From contig NZ_JAHBCL010000004.1 of the NCBI RefSeq assembly GCF_018390735.1, positions 1 to 64,000 of the forward strand: a stretch of DNA of 64,000 nt, given 5' to 3'. This DNA comes from Fusibacter paucivorans. Its GTDB lineage: Bacteria; Bacillota; Clostridia; Peptostreptococcales; Acidaminobacteraceae. This document shows, in pieces, positions 44,447-52,496 of this stretch. Within the stretch, counting starts at the first letter, position 1, and each line of letters begins with the position of its first letter. The position numbers were made by a program, and so were the translations under genes. The notes beneath the pieces are model-generated. The model ran no database searches. It was not told the origin of the DNA and saw nothing but the letters and a program-made list of their open reading frames with translations.

Positions 44447-44647
44447 TTATTGTAGTTCTACCATGGTTACAGCGCGCATTGGGCAATACCGCAAGCATTT
44501 GCCGCAACCGATGCATTCACTTTGATTTACTTCGGGTACACCATACATATTTGCTTTGACTGCATTCACCGGACAAACGCGTTTTACAGGACAAAACGGC
44601 GATCTGTCACAGCGATTGGCATCTATGACTGCAACTTTTTTAGCCAT
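44447..44647 (-). CDS. small 2[4Fe-4S] ferredoxin-like protein
   Basis: 66 residues. The second half carries a canonical cluster motif CIGCGKCLRYCP (45-56). The first half has CDRSPFCPVKRVCP (13-26), i.e. Cys-x5-Cys-x5-Cys-Pro, not the standard CxxCxxCxxxCP, with a Cys-Pro as in N-terminal clusters of related clostridial proteins. It may bind two clusters or one cluster plus a modified site. Electron carrier or a subunit-like protein; partner not evident. GAGGTG site before the ATG. Monocistronic or following the GNAT gene, from which it is 67 bases away. Confidence 0.85.
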   Translation of the reverse strand: MAKKVAVIDANRCDRSPFCPVKRVCPVNAVKANMYGVPEVNQSECIGCGKCLRYCPMRAVTMVELQ

Positions 44648-44714
44648 ATTATCACCTCACTGTATACATTATACCCCCTCCCAGATGGGGCGTCAAATTC
44701 TTTTTTATTGCCTT

Positions 44715-45299
44715 TTAAACTTTTTGATAATAGGCTTTGATAAATCCGCCAAAAACATCATGGCTGTACGCAAAACCATATTGCTTGTAAAAATCAATGA
44801 CTTCATCATTGCCATTCGAAATATAGACATACAGGTAAGCAACAGCTTCTAATTGTGTCAGCCAGCGCATTGCCTGATCACAGAGCGCAGCAGCAATATG
44901 CCGACCGCGATACGCCGGCATAACATATAGGTTATTCAGACAGCCTATTTTATTGGGCAGTATGAGCCAGTCAGGGTACATCCCTATTTTGTCAGCACCA
45001 GATAGCGCTGTTGCCCACGAGGGGATCATTGTTCTTGCTTCTTCCGTTTCGTTTTCAGCAGAAGAAAAGACATACCCAACGGGGATCTCACCATCATAGG
45101 CGACAATTAACTGTTTCTCATTCGAATGTTCAAAACTTGGTTTTAACCGATTTTCAAAATTCATGGCCTGTAAAACCTCAGCATGTATAATACCATTGTC
45201 TGCCTGATGTTTCATGAGGGCATTGCAAAGGTCACGACAACTTGATACATTCCCGTCTGTTATTTCCTTAAATACGATTTCACTGTTCATTTTAGCCAT
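44715..45299 (-). CDS. GNAT-family N-acetyltransferase
   Basis: 194 residues with an acetyl-CoA fold: VAYDGEIPVGYVFSSAENE (strand 4 region), LYVMPAYRGRHIAAALCDQAM with the RxxxxA loop RGRHIA, and YLYVYISNGNDEVIDFYKQYGFAY at the end, which is the classic closing motif of the family. Substrate unknown. The ATG at 45299 is eight bases from GGGAGG. The gene lies between an HxlR regulator and the ferredoxin on the same strand. Confidence 0.9.
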   Translation of the reverse strand: MAKMNSEIVFKEITDGNVSSCRDLCNALMKHQADNGIIHAEVLQAMNFENRLKPSFEHSNEKQLIVAYDGEIPVGYVFSSAENETEEARTMIPSWATALSGADKIGMYPDWLILPNKIGCLNNLYVMPAYRGRHIAAALCDQAMRWLTQLEAVAYLYVYISNGNDEVIDFYKQYGFAYSHDVFGGFIKAYYQKV

Positions 45300-45365
45300 T
45301 CTCAATTCCTCCCTTTGCAGGCAGTATATCGAAAGACACCCTCCAAAATCAATAGGTTTATCAAT

Positions 45366-45764
45366 TTATGAGTTACTAACAATTTTCATAGCGCCATTAA
45401 AATCACAGTTTTCACAGAGCGCCGGCAAGTTGTTTTCTGCTTTAACATAACCATTGGACCAATTGGCAATCGCTTGCAGCAGCGGCACGGCTGTCATACC
45501 GCGTTCTGTCAGTGCATATTCAACACGCGGCGGTATTTCATCATACTGCTGCCGTTTGACCATGCCGTTTCGCATCAAGTCCTTTAATGTGTTAGAAAGC
45601 ACTGCATCCGATATATTCGCCATCTCTGTCCTAAGTTCACTGTAACGTAAAACTTCTTTTGAGGCGAGGACGCAGATCACCCGACTCCGCCATTTGCCGC
45701 CAAGGATTTCAAGACCGTTCTCAATAGGGCATCGAATTTCTTTTTTAATTTTTCGTTGATACAT
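45366..45764 (-). CDS. HxlR-family transcriptional regulator
   Basis: 132 residues. MarR-like winged helix of the HxlR type: CPIENGLEILGGKWRS with the conserved Cys (Cys12) and GGKW, LRYSELRTEMANISDAVLSNTLKDL recognition helix, and PPRVEYALTERGM wing. Members sense thiol-reactive or aldehyde stress through that Cys. A second CENC motif (LCENCDF) near the C terminus is unusual and might add redox or metal sensing. Target is not clear; the GNAT gene just downstream on the same strand is a candidate. AGAGGAAG site before the ATG. Confidence 0.9.
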   Translation of the reverse strand: MYQRKIKKEIRCPIENGLEILGGKWRSRVICVLASKEVLRYSELRTEMANISDAVLSNTLKDLMRNGMVKRQQYDEIPPRVEYALTERGMTAVPLLQAIANWSNGYVKAENNLPALCENCDFNGAMKIVSNS

Positions 45765-45996
45765 AGCTTCCTCTCATTCCAAAAAAATTATGCCGCAGCA
45801 GCTGTATTCTACTCGGGACATTTTCATTAAGCGGTACACCTTAATCGTCATTATACCGACCGCTGCACACAACTGCTCTTTTCGTTTATTGATCGTTCTG
45901 TTTGTCACTAGTTTATCATAACTTTTGTTAAAAATCATGATCAGACTCATCGAATAGAAATGGCAATATTATTGTGATATTCGTTAATACAAATTA

Positions 45997-46029
45997 AAAA
46001 GCGGCATGACCTTGGCCATACCGCTTTAT
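45997..46029 (-). terminator. terminator of pta
   Basis: On the minus strand AAAGCGGTATGGCC-AA-GGTCATGCCGCTTT with small mismatches, followed by TTAAT. Confidence 0.75.
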
Positions 46030-46075
46030 TCCTTCATACGTTTTATGCAGCTGCTATTGCATTCAATAACACTTA

Positions 46076-47074
46076 CTATTTTTGCATCTGCGCTTGAAGT
46101 GCTGTTAAGGCAACAGTTCCAACGATATCGTCTGCAAAACATCCTCTAGACAAATCATTGACAGGCATTGCCAATCCTTGGCAAAGCGGTCCATAAGCAT
46201 TTGCTTTTGCGAGGCGCTGTACCAATTTGTAACCAATATTGCCTGCATCGAGATCAGGGAAGATAATGACGTTTGCTTTACCGGCAACTGCTGAATCCGG
46301 TGCTTTTTTCTGTGCAACAGAAGGAATGATAGAAGCATCAAATTGAAGTTCACCATCAAGACTCAGTTCAGGTGCCAATTCTTTCGCAATTTTAGTTGCT
46401 TCAACAACTTTATCAACATCAGCATGATTAGCCGAGCCTTTTGTTGAGAATGACAAGATCGATACTTTAGGCTCAGCTTTTACGATAGATTTAAAGGTTG
46501 CCGCCGAACTAATCGCGATATGTGCCAATTCTTCTGAGTTTGGATTCGGATTAAGCGCACAGTCGCCAAAAATAAAAATACCGTCTTCGCCGTATTCGCA
46601 ATTTGGCACTTCCATAAAGAAAGCTGCTGAAACGAGTTTGGTACCCGGCGCTGTTTTTAAAATTTGAAGTGCCGGTCTTAGGACATTCGCTGTTGAATTC
46701 GCTGCACCTGCAACCATGCCGTTAGCGTAACCCATCTTTACGAGCATGACGCCAAAGAAAAGCTCACTTTTAAGTAAAATGCCCTTTGCTTCTTCAGGCG
46801 TCATACCTTTGCTCTTTCTTAAATCAGCTAGGGCCGCTGCCATTTGATTCATGTCTTCAAATGTTTCAGGATCAATAAATGATGCCCCACTGATGTCAAA
46901 CGAACCGGCATTTGCCATAATTTCTTCTTTGTTTCCGACTAAAATGATTTTCGCAATCCCTTGTTTAAGGACTTTGTGTGTTGCTTCAATGGTTCTTGGA
47001 TCGTAAGATTCCGGTAAAACGATTGTTTGCAGATCTTTTTTCGCTACTTCGATAACCTTATCTAAAAATGCCAT
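46076..47074 (-). CDS. pta: phosphate acetyltransferase
   Basis: Interconverts acetyl-CoA and acetyl phosphate, feeding acetate kinase in fermentative energy conservation. 332 residues, the short single-domain Pta. Conserved stretches: TIVLPESYDPRTIEATHKV, GMVAGAANSTANVLRPALQ, FSTKGSANHADVDKV and NVIIFPDLDAGNIGYKLVQR; ends VALTALQAQ. GAAAGGAGC site before ATG. Monocistronic with a promoter at 47228-47256; ackA is not adjacent. Phosphotransbutyrylase is similar, but the motifs favour Pta. Confidence 0.94.
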   Translation of the reverse strand: MAFLDKVIEVAKKDLQTIVLPESYDPRTIEATHKVLKQGIAKIILVGNKEEIMANAGSFDISGASFIDPETFEDMNQMAAALADLRKSKGMTPEEAKGILLKSELFFGVMLVKMGYANGMVAGAANSTANVLRPALQILKTAPGTKLVSAAFFMEVPNCEYGEDGIFIFGDCALNPNPNSEELAHIAISSAATFKSIVKAEPKVSILSFSTKGSANHADVDKVVEATKIAKELAPELSLDGELQFDASIIPSVAQKKAPDSAVAGKANVIIFPDLDAGNIGYKLVQRLAKANAYGPLCQGLAMPVNDLSRGCFADDIVGTVALTALQAQMQK

Positions 47075-47227
47075 CGTAATGCTCCTTTCACTTCTTGCAG
47101 TATTTATACGTTGAATCCTTTTGATCGTATGCCTGTAAAAATTTCATCTTTTATAATGCGTAGAAAATCCGAATAAAATGCAATCGTCACTTTTTACAAT
47201 ATGGCCGTCAAATGCCCCAACGTCTAT

Positions 47228-47256
47228 ATTATATGTTAATATTTTTTTGTATACAA
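47228..47256 (-). promoter_or_regulatory. pta promoter
   Basis: On the minus strand TTGTAT (47256-47251), 17-base spacer, TATAAT (47233-47228), implying a leader of about 147 bases with no gene in it. Confidence 0.75.
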
Positions 47257-47312
47257 GGCGCCAAATCAAAAATATTATGTTTTTTTGTCATTTTCATTAA
47301 AAAAATACCCGT

Positions 47313-47340
47313 AAAAAAAGAACCCATTGGGTTCTTTTCA
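47313..47340 (-). terminator. terminator of infC-rpmI-rplT
   Basis: On the minus strand AAAAGAACCCAATGGGTTCTTTTTTT: a perfect GAACCC/GGGTTC stem with seven T, seven bases past the rplT stop. Confidence 0.93.
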
Positions 47341-47346
47341 AGATCC

Positions 47347-47700
47347 TTATAAATTCGATTTTGCAAGTGCAACGAGTTTTGCAAAGTCTTCTGGATTATG
47401 AATTGCCATTTCAGAAAGCACTTTTCTGTTGATATCAACATCTGCTTTTTTAAGGCCATTCATGAATTTAGAATAACTTAAACCGTTGATTCTCGATGCA
47501 GCGTTAATACGTGCAATCCAAAGTTTTCTAAAATCTCTTTTTCTTCTTTTTCTGCCAATGTATGATGATCGTAATGCTCTCATAACTGCCGGATTAGCAG
47601 CCTTGAAAACCAAGCTCTTTTGACCGTAGAAGCCTTTCGCTAACTTTAATACTTTTTTATGCTTTTTCTTAGCGTTCATCGCTCTTTTTACTCTAGCCAT
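47347..47700 (-). CDS. rplT: ribosomal protein L20
   Basis: 117 residues, highly basic with the long N-terminal extension of L20 ([25 protein letters not shown]) and the conserved [14 protein letters not shown]. Binds 23S rRNA early in 50S assembly and, in Bacillota, feeds back on its own leader. AGGAGG site before ATG. 27 bases downstream of rpmI; last gene of infC-rpmI-rplT. Confidence 0.98.
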   Translation of the reverse strand: MARVKRAMNAKKKHKKVLKLAKGFYGQKSLVFKAANPAVMRALRSSYIGRKRRKRDFRKLWIARINAASRINGLSYSKFMNGLKKADVDINRKVLSEMAIHNPEDFAKLVALAKSNL

Positions 47701-47727
47701 GGGTTTAAACCTCCTCTTAACATTTTT

Positions 47728-47925
47728 CTATAAATAAGGCAATAACGTTTTGACACGTTTCATATCTGATTCACTGACCAACGTCGCCTGTCTCAAACCT
47801 CTTCTTCTCTTAGAAGATTTCTTTGTTAAGATATGGCTTGTAAATGCTTTGCTTCTTTTTAACTTTCCGCTGCCTGTCTTTTTTACTCTTTTGGCAGCGC
47901 CGCGATGTGTTTTCATTTTAGGCAT
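47728..47925 (-). CDS. rpmI: ribosomal protein L35
   Basis: 65 residues, very basic, with the family start [13 protein letters not shown] and the [20 protein letters not shown] core. Complete. Lies between infC and rplT as in most Bacteria; AAGGAGG site before the ATG, 31 bases after infC. Confidence 0.98.
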   Translation of the reverse strand: MPKMKTHRGAAKRVKKTGSGKLKRSKAFTSHILTKKSSKRRRGLRQATLVSESDMKRVKTLLPYL

Positions 47926-47956
47926 TGCGATGTCCTCCTTCCAAAATTATAAGCAT

Positions 47957-48463
47957 TTATTTTTTAGGTGCATAAGTTGCAACTAAGCTTCGGCCTTCCA
48001 TTTTTGCCGTACCTTCCATAACACCGTATTCCTCGATTTCTGCGGAGAAACGTTTTAAGACTTCGTATCCAAGCTGAGTGTATCCCATTTCACGACCTCG
48101 AAATCTAAGAGATACCTTCACTTTATCGCCTTTTTCAAGGAACTTGGCAGCACTTTTCGCTTTTGTCTCCAAATCGTGCTTTTCGATATTAAGGCCTAAA
48201 CGGACTTCTTTCACAGTAGCACTCTTTTGTTTTTTGCGCGCTTCCTTATCCCGCTTTTGCTGTTCATAACGATGTTTTCCAAAGTCCATGATCTTACAAA
48301 CAGGCGGTTTAGCATTAGGTGCTATCTTAACGAGGTCGAGCTTTCGCTCTAACGCCAGCATGTAGGCGTCTTTTGCAGTCATGATGCCCAACTGTTCACC
48401 ATCGTCGCCGATAACTCTTACTTCACGGTCACGAATTTCTTCATTCATTTCAGCTGTTTTGAT
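47957..48463 (-). CDS. infC: translation initiation factor IF-3, probably with an AUC start
   Basis: 168 residues. N domain starts with EMNEEIRDREVRVIGDDGEQLGIM and is joined by the basic linker helix (HRYEQQKRDKEARKKQK) to the C domain ending EGRSLVATYAPKK. IF-3 binds the 30S subunit and rejects non-AUG starts. No ATG lies where one is needed: an in-frame GTG at 48472 overlaps the AGGGGG ribosome binding site, and the first ATG (48448) would delete residues normally present and stands too far from the site. ATC at 48463 is eight bases after AGGGGG. infC is known in other bacteria to use AUU or AUC for autoregulation, so I place the start there. Confidence 0.88.
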   Translation of the reverse strand: MKTAEMNEEIRDREVRVIGDDGEQLGIMTAKDAYMLALERKLDLVKIAPNAKPPVCKIMDFGKHRYEQQKRDKEARKKQKSATVKEVRLGLNIEKHDLETKAKSAAKFLEKGDKVKVSLRFRGREMGYTQLGYEVLKRFSAEIEEYGVMEGTAKMEGRSLVATYAPKK

Positions 48464-48479
48464 AAGATACACCCCCTAG

Positions 48480-48616
48480 GTTAATATAAAAATAAAACGG
48501 CAGATAGAATATCTGCCGTTAGTACACAATGTTTTTCAAAAAAACGTCATGAGCACTATGAACCATATGAACAGAAGTTATATGGTGAGAAGCAGACTTC
48601 TACTTAATATTTATGA
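48480..48616 (-). promoter_or_regulatory. infC leader with attenuator (L20-leader type)
   Basis: About 135 transcribed bases before infC. On the minus strand: a stem AGAAG/CTTCT and ACCATAT/ATATGGT pair (48595-48555), then an intrinsic terminator ACGGCAGAT-ATTCT-ATCTGCCGT followed by TTTATTTTTAT (48519-48487), then the ribosome binding site. Position and structure fit the Bacillota infC-rpmI-rplT leader, where L20 binding promotes premature termination. Confidence 0.78.
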
Positions 48617-48624
48617 CCTTGAAC

Positions 48625-48654
48625 ATAATATCACGTATGTCATGTCCTTGTCAA
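48625..48654 (-). promoter_or_regulatory. infC operon promoter
   Basis: On the minus strand TTGACA (48654-48649), 18-base spacer, TATTAT (48630-48625), starting right after the thrS stop codon. Confidence 0.83.
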
Positions 48655-48657
48655 GCG

Positions 48658-50589
48658 CTATTCCGCTTTTTCAAATAAAGTTTTTAATGAACGTTCTTTG
48701 ACTTCTTTTAAAAGGACTTCCATGAAGGCATCAACTTCCAAGCTGCCGAGTTCGCCAATATCTCTTGATCTAACCGATACTGTTTTGCTCTCTGCTTCCT
48801 TGTCGCCAATGACGAGCATGTAAGGATTTTTTTCGAGCTGTGCTTCTCGAATTTTATAGCCGATTTTTTCGGCACGCGAATCAATTTCATAGCGCAGTCC
48901 AGCCGCTTGAAGCTTTGCTGCAACTTCTTCTGCAAACGGAAGATGGCGGTCGGCAATCGGCAAGAGTTTTACTTGTACCGGTGCAAGCCAAGCCGGGAAT
49001 TTACCGGCGAATTCTTCAATGAGAATACCAAGGAAGCGTTCGATACTGCCAAAGGCCACGCGGTGAATAACGATTGGCTGATGTTTTTCACCGTCTTTGC
49101 CGATATAGGAAAGCTCAAAACGCTGCGGCAGCTGCATATCGAGCTGAATCGTACCGCACTGCCACGTTCTGCCAATGCTGTCGCGTAAATGGAAGTCGAT
49201 TTTCGGTCCATAGAATGCACCATCGCCTTCATTGAGCTTGTAATCGAGTTCAAGCGCTTCAAGTGCACCTTGCAATGAACTTTCAGCCAGTGCCCACTCT
49301 TCATCCGTTCCCATTGAGTTTTCAGGTCTCGTCGAAAGCTCTACGTGGTAACTAAAACCAAATGTTTTATAAACGCCGTCAATGAGTTTAACAACATTCA
49401 TGATTTCATCTTTAATCTGTTCCGGCAGCATGAAAATATGCGCATCATCCTGTGTAAAGGCTCTTACACGCATCAGACCATGCAGCGCACCTGAGAGTTC
49501 ATGTCTGTGCACGCGGCCGATTTCGCCGACGCGCATTGGAAAATCTTTATAAGAGCGAAGATCCGTCTTGTAGACGAGCATCCCTCCTGGACAGTTCATT
49601 GGTTTGATGGCATAATCTTCATCATCAATTTTCAGTGTATACATATTCTCTTGATAGTGGAACCAGTGTCCTGATGTTTCCCATAGTTTTCGATTCAGGA
49701 TGATCGGCGTTTCCACTTCGACGTAATCCGCCTTTTCATGAACTTCACGCCAGTATTCTAAAAGTTTGTTTTTAACCACCATGCCCTTTGGCAGGAAAAA
49801 TGGAAAGCCAGGGCCTTCTTCCAACAGTGCAAAGAGTTTCAGTTCTTTGCCAAGTTTTCTGTGGTCACGTTTTTTCGCTTCTTCCAGCATATTGAGATAA
49901 GCTTCTAATTGCGACGCCTTCGGGAACGATGTTCCATATATACGCTGCAGCATCTTATTCTTTTCATCACCGCGCCAGTAGGCACCTGCGAGATTGAGCA
50001 ACTTAAACGCTTTTATTTCCTTCGTCGACATGACGTGGCATCCGGCGCAAAGATCGACAAATTCACCCTGCTGATAGAATGAAATAATCGAATCTTCCGG
50101 CAGGTCATTGATAAGCTCTACTTTATAGTCTTCATGCTTTTCAGCCATGAATTTTAGTGCTTCTGCTCTAGGCAGTTCAAAGCGTTCCAGTTTCAAATCC
50201 TCTTTAACGATTTTTTTCATTTCCGCTTCGATTTTTTCAAGATCCTCCGGTACCAATTTGTGATCCATGTCGATGTCGTAATAGAAACCGTTGTCAATCG
50301 CCGGACCAATGGCAAGTTTTGCATCCTTGTAAAGGCGTTTAATGGCCTGCGCCATGATATGCGAGCTCGTATGTCTAAAGGCGTGTGCACCTGCTTCATC
50401 TTCAAATTTCAATATATTTAAGGCACAATCTTCATTTAAAACGTAGCTCAAGTCCACGGTATTACCATTGACCTCACCGACAACTGCTTCTTTTGCCAAT
50501 CTTCCTGAAATTTGCTTCGCGACATCATAAACGGTTGTACCGCGCTCAACCTCCTTGATTGAACCATCTTTAAGCGTAATCTTAATCAT
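48658..50589 (-). CDS. thrS: threonyl-tRNA synthetase
   Basis: 643 residues. TGS domain (1-62), second additional/editing domain (about 63-225; FRHTSSHIMAQA and CAGCHVMSTKEI bear the zinc-like His/Cys motif), class II catalytic core (about 240-535) with MNCPGGMLVYK, RHELSGALHGLMRVRAFTQDDAHIF, the Zn-binding Cys of NCPGG and motif 3 HRVAFGSIERFLGILIEE, and anticodon-binding domain (about 540-640; VKLLPIADRHLPFAEEV). AAGGAGG site before the ATG. Controlled by a Thr T-box; infC follows with its own promoter. Confidence 0.97.
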   Translation of the reverse strand: MIKITLKDGSIKEVERGTTVYDVAKQISGRLAKEAVVGEVNGNTVDLSYVLNEDCALNILKFEDEAGAHAFRHTSSHIMAQAIKRLYKDAKLAIGPAIDNGFYYDIDMDHKLVPEDLEKIEAEMKKIVKEDLKLERFELPRAEALKFMAEKHEDYKVELINDLPEDSIISFYQQGEFVDLCAGCHVMSTKEIKAFKLLNLAGAYWRGDEKNKMLQRIYGTSFPKASQLEAYLNMLEEAKKRDHRKLGKELKLFALLEEGPGFPFFLPKGMVVKNKLLEYWREVHEKADYVEVETPIILNRKLWETSGHWFHYQENMYTLKIDDEDYAIKPMNCPGGMLVYKTDLRSYKDFPMRVGEIGRVHRHELSGALHGLMRVRAFTQDDAHIFMLPEQIKDEIMNVVKLIDGVYKTFGFSYHVELSTRPENSMGTDEEWALAESSLQGALEALELDYKLNEGDGAFYGPKIDFHLRDSIGRTWQCGTIQLDMQLPQRFELSYIGKDGEKHQPIVIHRVAFGSIERFLGILIEEFAGKFPAWLAPVQVKLLPIADRHLPFAEEVAAKLQAAGLRYEIDSRAEKIGYKIREAQLEKNPYMLVIGDKEAESKTVSVRSRDIGELGSLEVDAFMEVLLKEVKERSLKTLFEKAE

Positions 50590-50762
50590 GTTTTTACCTC
50601 CTTTTTCATTTTATCTGAATAATCAGCACACGTGTCCTTCATTATCTGTGCTCATCAACAGCGATCATTGTTTGTCATTGCACTCTTTCGATAGGATTTC
50701 TACCGTTTTGCACGAGACAGCCTGCAACACCATACGCGCGCTGTCAATCTCACGTCTAAAAA

Positions 50763-51045
50763 CAAAAAAACCCATCTCTAGCTTATGCTAGGGACGAGTT
50801 TAAACGCGGTTCCACCCTAATTATCAAACATCACTTTGATTAAGATCGAAGCGACATCATTTGATATCTTTAAAACCTTAACGCGGTTAACGCCTGCATT
50901 TCGAGAAACTACTGAGCAGGAGCTAGAAGTTAGTTTTCGTCAGTCAGTGTTTTAAAGTGTTTTTCAGCCAATGAACACTTCTCTCTAAAAAGCTTAACGG
51001 ACTACTCTTCTTCATTATCGCCAAATATGCATTTCGTTCTAAATT
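50763..51045 (-). promoter_or_regulatory. T-box leader, threonine specific
   Basis: On the minus strand: AGAGAG in stem I; candidate specifier ACT (Thr) at 50930-50928 in AAAACTA-ACT-TCTAGCTCCTG; T-box core AGGGTGGAACCGCG at 50818-50805. The variable base is A, which predicts discriminator U, the base found in tRNA-Thr of many Bacillota and different from the other four leaders here. Terminator CTCGTCCCTAGC-ATAA-GCTAGAGATGGG followed by seven T (50797-50764). The specifier position is less certain than in the other four. Confidence 0.88.
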
Positions 51046-51052
51046 TGAAATT

Positions 51053-51081
51053 AGCATACCGCGATTCAGCCTATTTGTCAA
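51053..51081 (-). promoter_or_regulatory. thrS promoter
   Basis: On the minus strand TTGACA (51081-51076), 17-base spacer, TATGCT (51058-51053). Confidence 0.82.
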
Positions 51082-51133
51082 GCAGGGATGGACAATCTTA
51101 AACTAATTTTCACAATTAAGAAAATTACTTCAA

Positions 51134-51739
51134 TCACTTAAAGAACAGGATGACAATCGTCCCCTGCAAGAGCCCAATGAGAAAGCCAATAAGTCCACCG
51201 AGTACTTCAATATGCTTTAATTCATTTTGTGCGATCTTAATGGTCATTTCCTCTATCTTTTCAAAGTCATAGGCATTGATGCGGTCTTCCACGATTTCCT
51301 TGATATCAATTGCCTCCAAGGCCTTATGCGCAAGTTTTTCAGTAAGTTCTATCATGATGGCTTCGCCATTTTCGTCTATCATCGTTTCAACATTTGAAAT
51401 AATCATGCCTTTAAACATTGACGGTATCATCGCAGGCATTTTTTCATTAGCCACCGTTACGATTTTTACTTTAATCATTTTAATCACTTCAGCACGATCA
51501 ATGCCCTCAATGAGTTTATCAATGATCTCCTCCATTGAAACGAGTTCGTCCGCAACAACCTCGCCGATTGATCGTGCAATTTCAGTCTTTCGCTTTGGAA
51601 TAAGCCCCTGAAATTTAAATGGCAAACCAGGAATGCTTATTGGATTAATAGGTCTAAACAATAATTTAATGGCGATGACATTCGTCATCCAACCAATGAC
51701 GGCACCAATAGCCGCTAAAAAAAGCAACATGCTCCACAT
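51134..51739 (-). CDS. DUF445 family membrane-anchored protein
   Basis: 201 residues with a hydrophobic helix at each end (about 3-22, AAIGAVIGWMTNVIAIKLLF; and about 178-199, GGLIGFLIGLLQGTIVILFF) and a polar helical middle. The opening WMTNVIAIKLLFRP and GLIPKRKTEIA are DUF445 (YheB-like) signatures; this is the short clostridial version. Function unknown, a membrane protein of possible envelope or sporulation role. Last gene of a minus-strand cluster, 37 bases after the DUF6873-like gene. A weak TAATTTTC/GAAAATTA hairpin follows. Confidence 0.85.
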   Translation of the reverse strand: MWSMLLFLAAIGAVIGWMTNVIAIKLLFRPINPISIPGLPFKFQGLIPKRKTEIARSIGEVVADELVSMEEIIDKLIEGIDRAEVIKMIKVKIVTVANEKMPAMIPSMFKGMIISNVETMIDENGEAIMIELTEKLAHKALEAIDIKEIVEDRINAYDFEKIEEMTIKIAQNELKHIEVLGGLIGFLIGLLQGTIVILFFK

Positions 51740-51776
51740 AGCCTTTACCTCTTATCAATCTTTCTTCTATACGCTG

Positions 51777-52496
51777 TCATTTGTACTGTCCCCGAATGGG
51801 ATCGGGCAAATAGACAATGCCGCCACAGTCCTCTAGCGGTGTTGGGTTCAGCGAATACCAAGTATAACCATATGTTTTTAAAAAACAATGTATGGCGCTA
51901 AAATCAGGATGTTTTTCAATGCAGCCGTTAAAGAGAAGCTGACGGTTAAAAGCCCCTGCACAACCGCCGATAAAGCCGTAGTCATAGCCGCTGAGTCCAA
52001 CATATCCCTTTCGGATCAGCAGCACATCGAGTCCCTGCGCAGTCATTACCCGTTTTAGATTTTCATCTTCTGTTATAACAGCAGACTGCCCAAGCACAAT
52101 GGTGCTGCACTGAACATAGCCTTGTTTAACCGCAACATGCTGCAAGTGCTGATCAACTATATGGGCTGCAACTGCTTCATCTGGATTTTTACAGTATACT
52201 TTGCCATCAACTTCAACGATATGATAGCCAATATCTGCCGGGTAAGGCGAACAGGGATTTTTAGCGCCAATCTTCATGTTTCCAGCATAAATACCTTCTG
52301 CAACATCCGCTATTTGTGTCCATAACATCGGTGAACAAAAAAGCGTTTCGCCAATCCGGCACAAGTGCATATCAGGATGTGATCCCAAATGCATATGCCC
52401 TTCAAAAGTCATCGGCATTTTTAAATAGACATGCGTATCACCAAAGAGCCTTTTTAATTGATCAACAACTTCCCCTTGCGCAATCCACAGTCCCAT
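51777..52496 (-). CDS. conserved protein, probably DUF6873 (GME/pentein-like fold)
   Basis: 239 residues, soluble. Conserved-looking segments include GSHPDMHLCRIG, NPCSPYPADIGYHIVEVDGKVYC, GYVQCSTIVLG and GYDYGFIGGCAGAFN, which recall the DUF6873 family assigned to the guanidine-modifying-enzyme (pentein) fold. Whether a catalytic Cys/His pair is present cannot be settled by eye. The ATG shares one base with the hslO stop (TAATG) and has no clear ribosome binding site, so translation is probably coupled to hslO. Substrate unknown. Confidence 0.72.
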   Translation of the reverse strand: MGLWIAQGEVVDQLKRLFGDTHVYLKMPMTFEGHMHLGSHPDMHLCRIGETLFCSPMLWTQIADVAEGIYAGNMKIGAKNPCSPYPADIGYHIVEVDGKVYCKNPDEAVAAHIVDQHLQHVAVKQGYVQCSTIVLGQSAVITEDENLKRVMTAQGLDVLLIRKGYVGLSGYDYGFIGGCAGAFNRQLLFNGCIEKHPDFSAIHCFLKTYGYTWYSLNPTPLEDCGGIVYLPDPIRGQYK

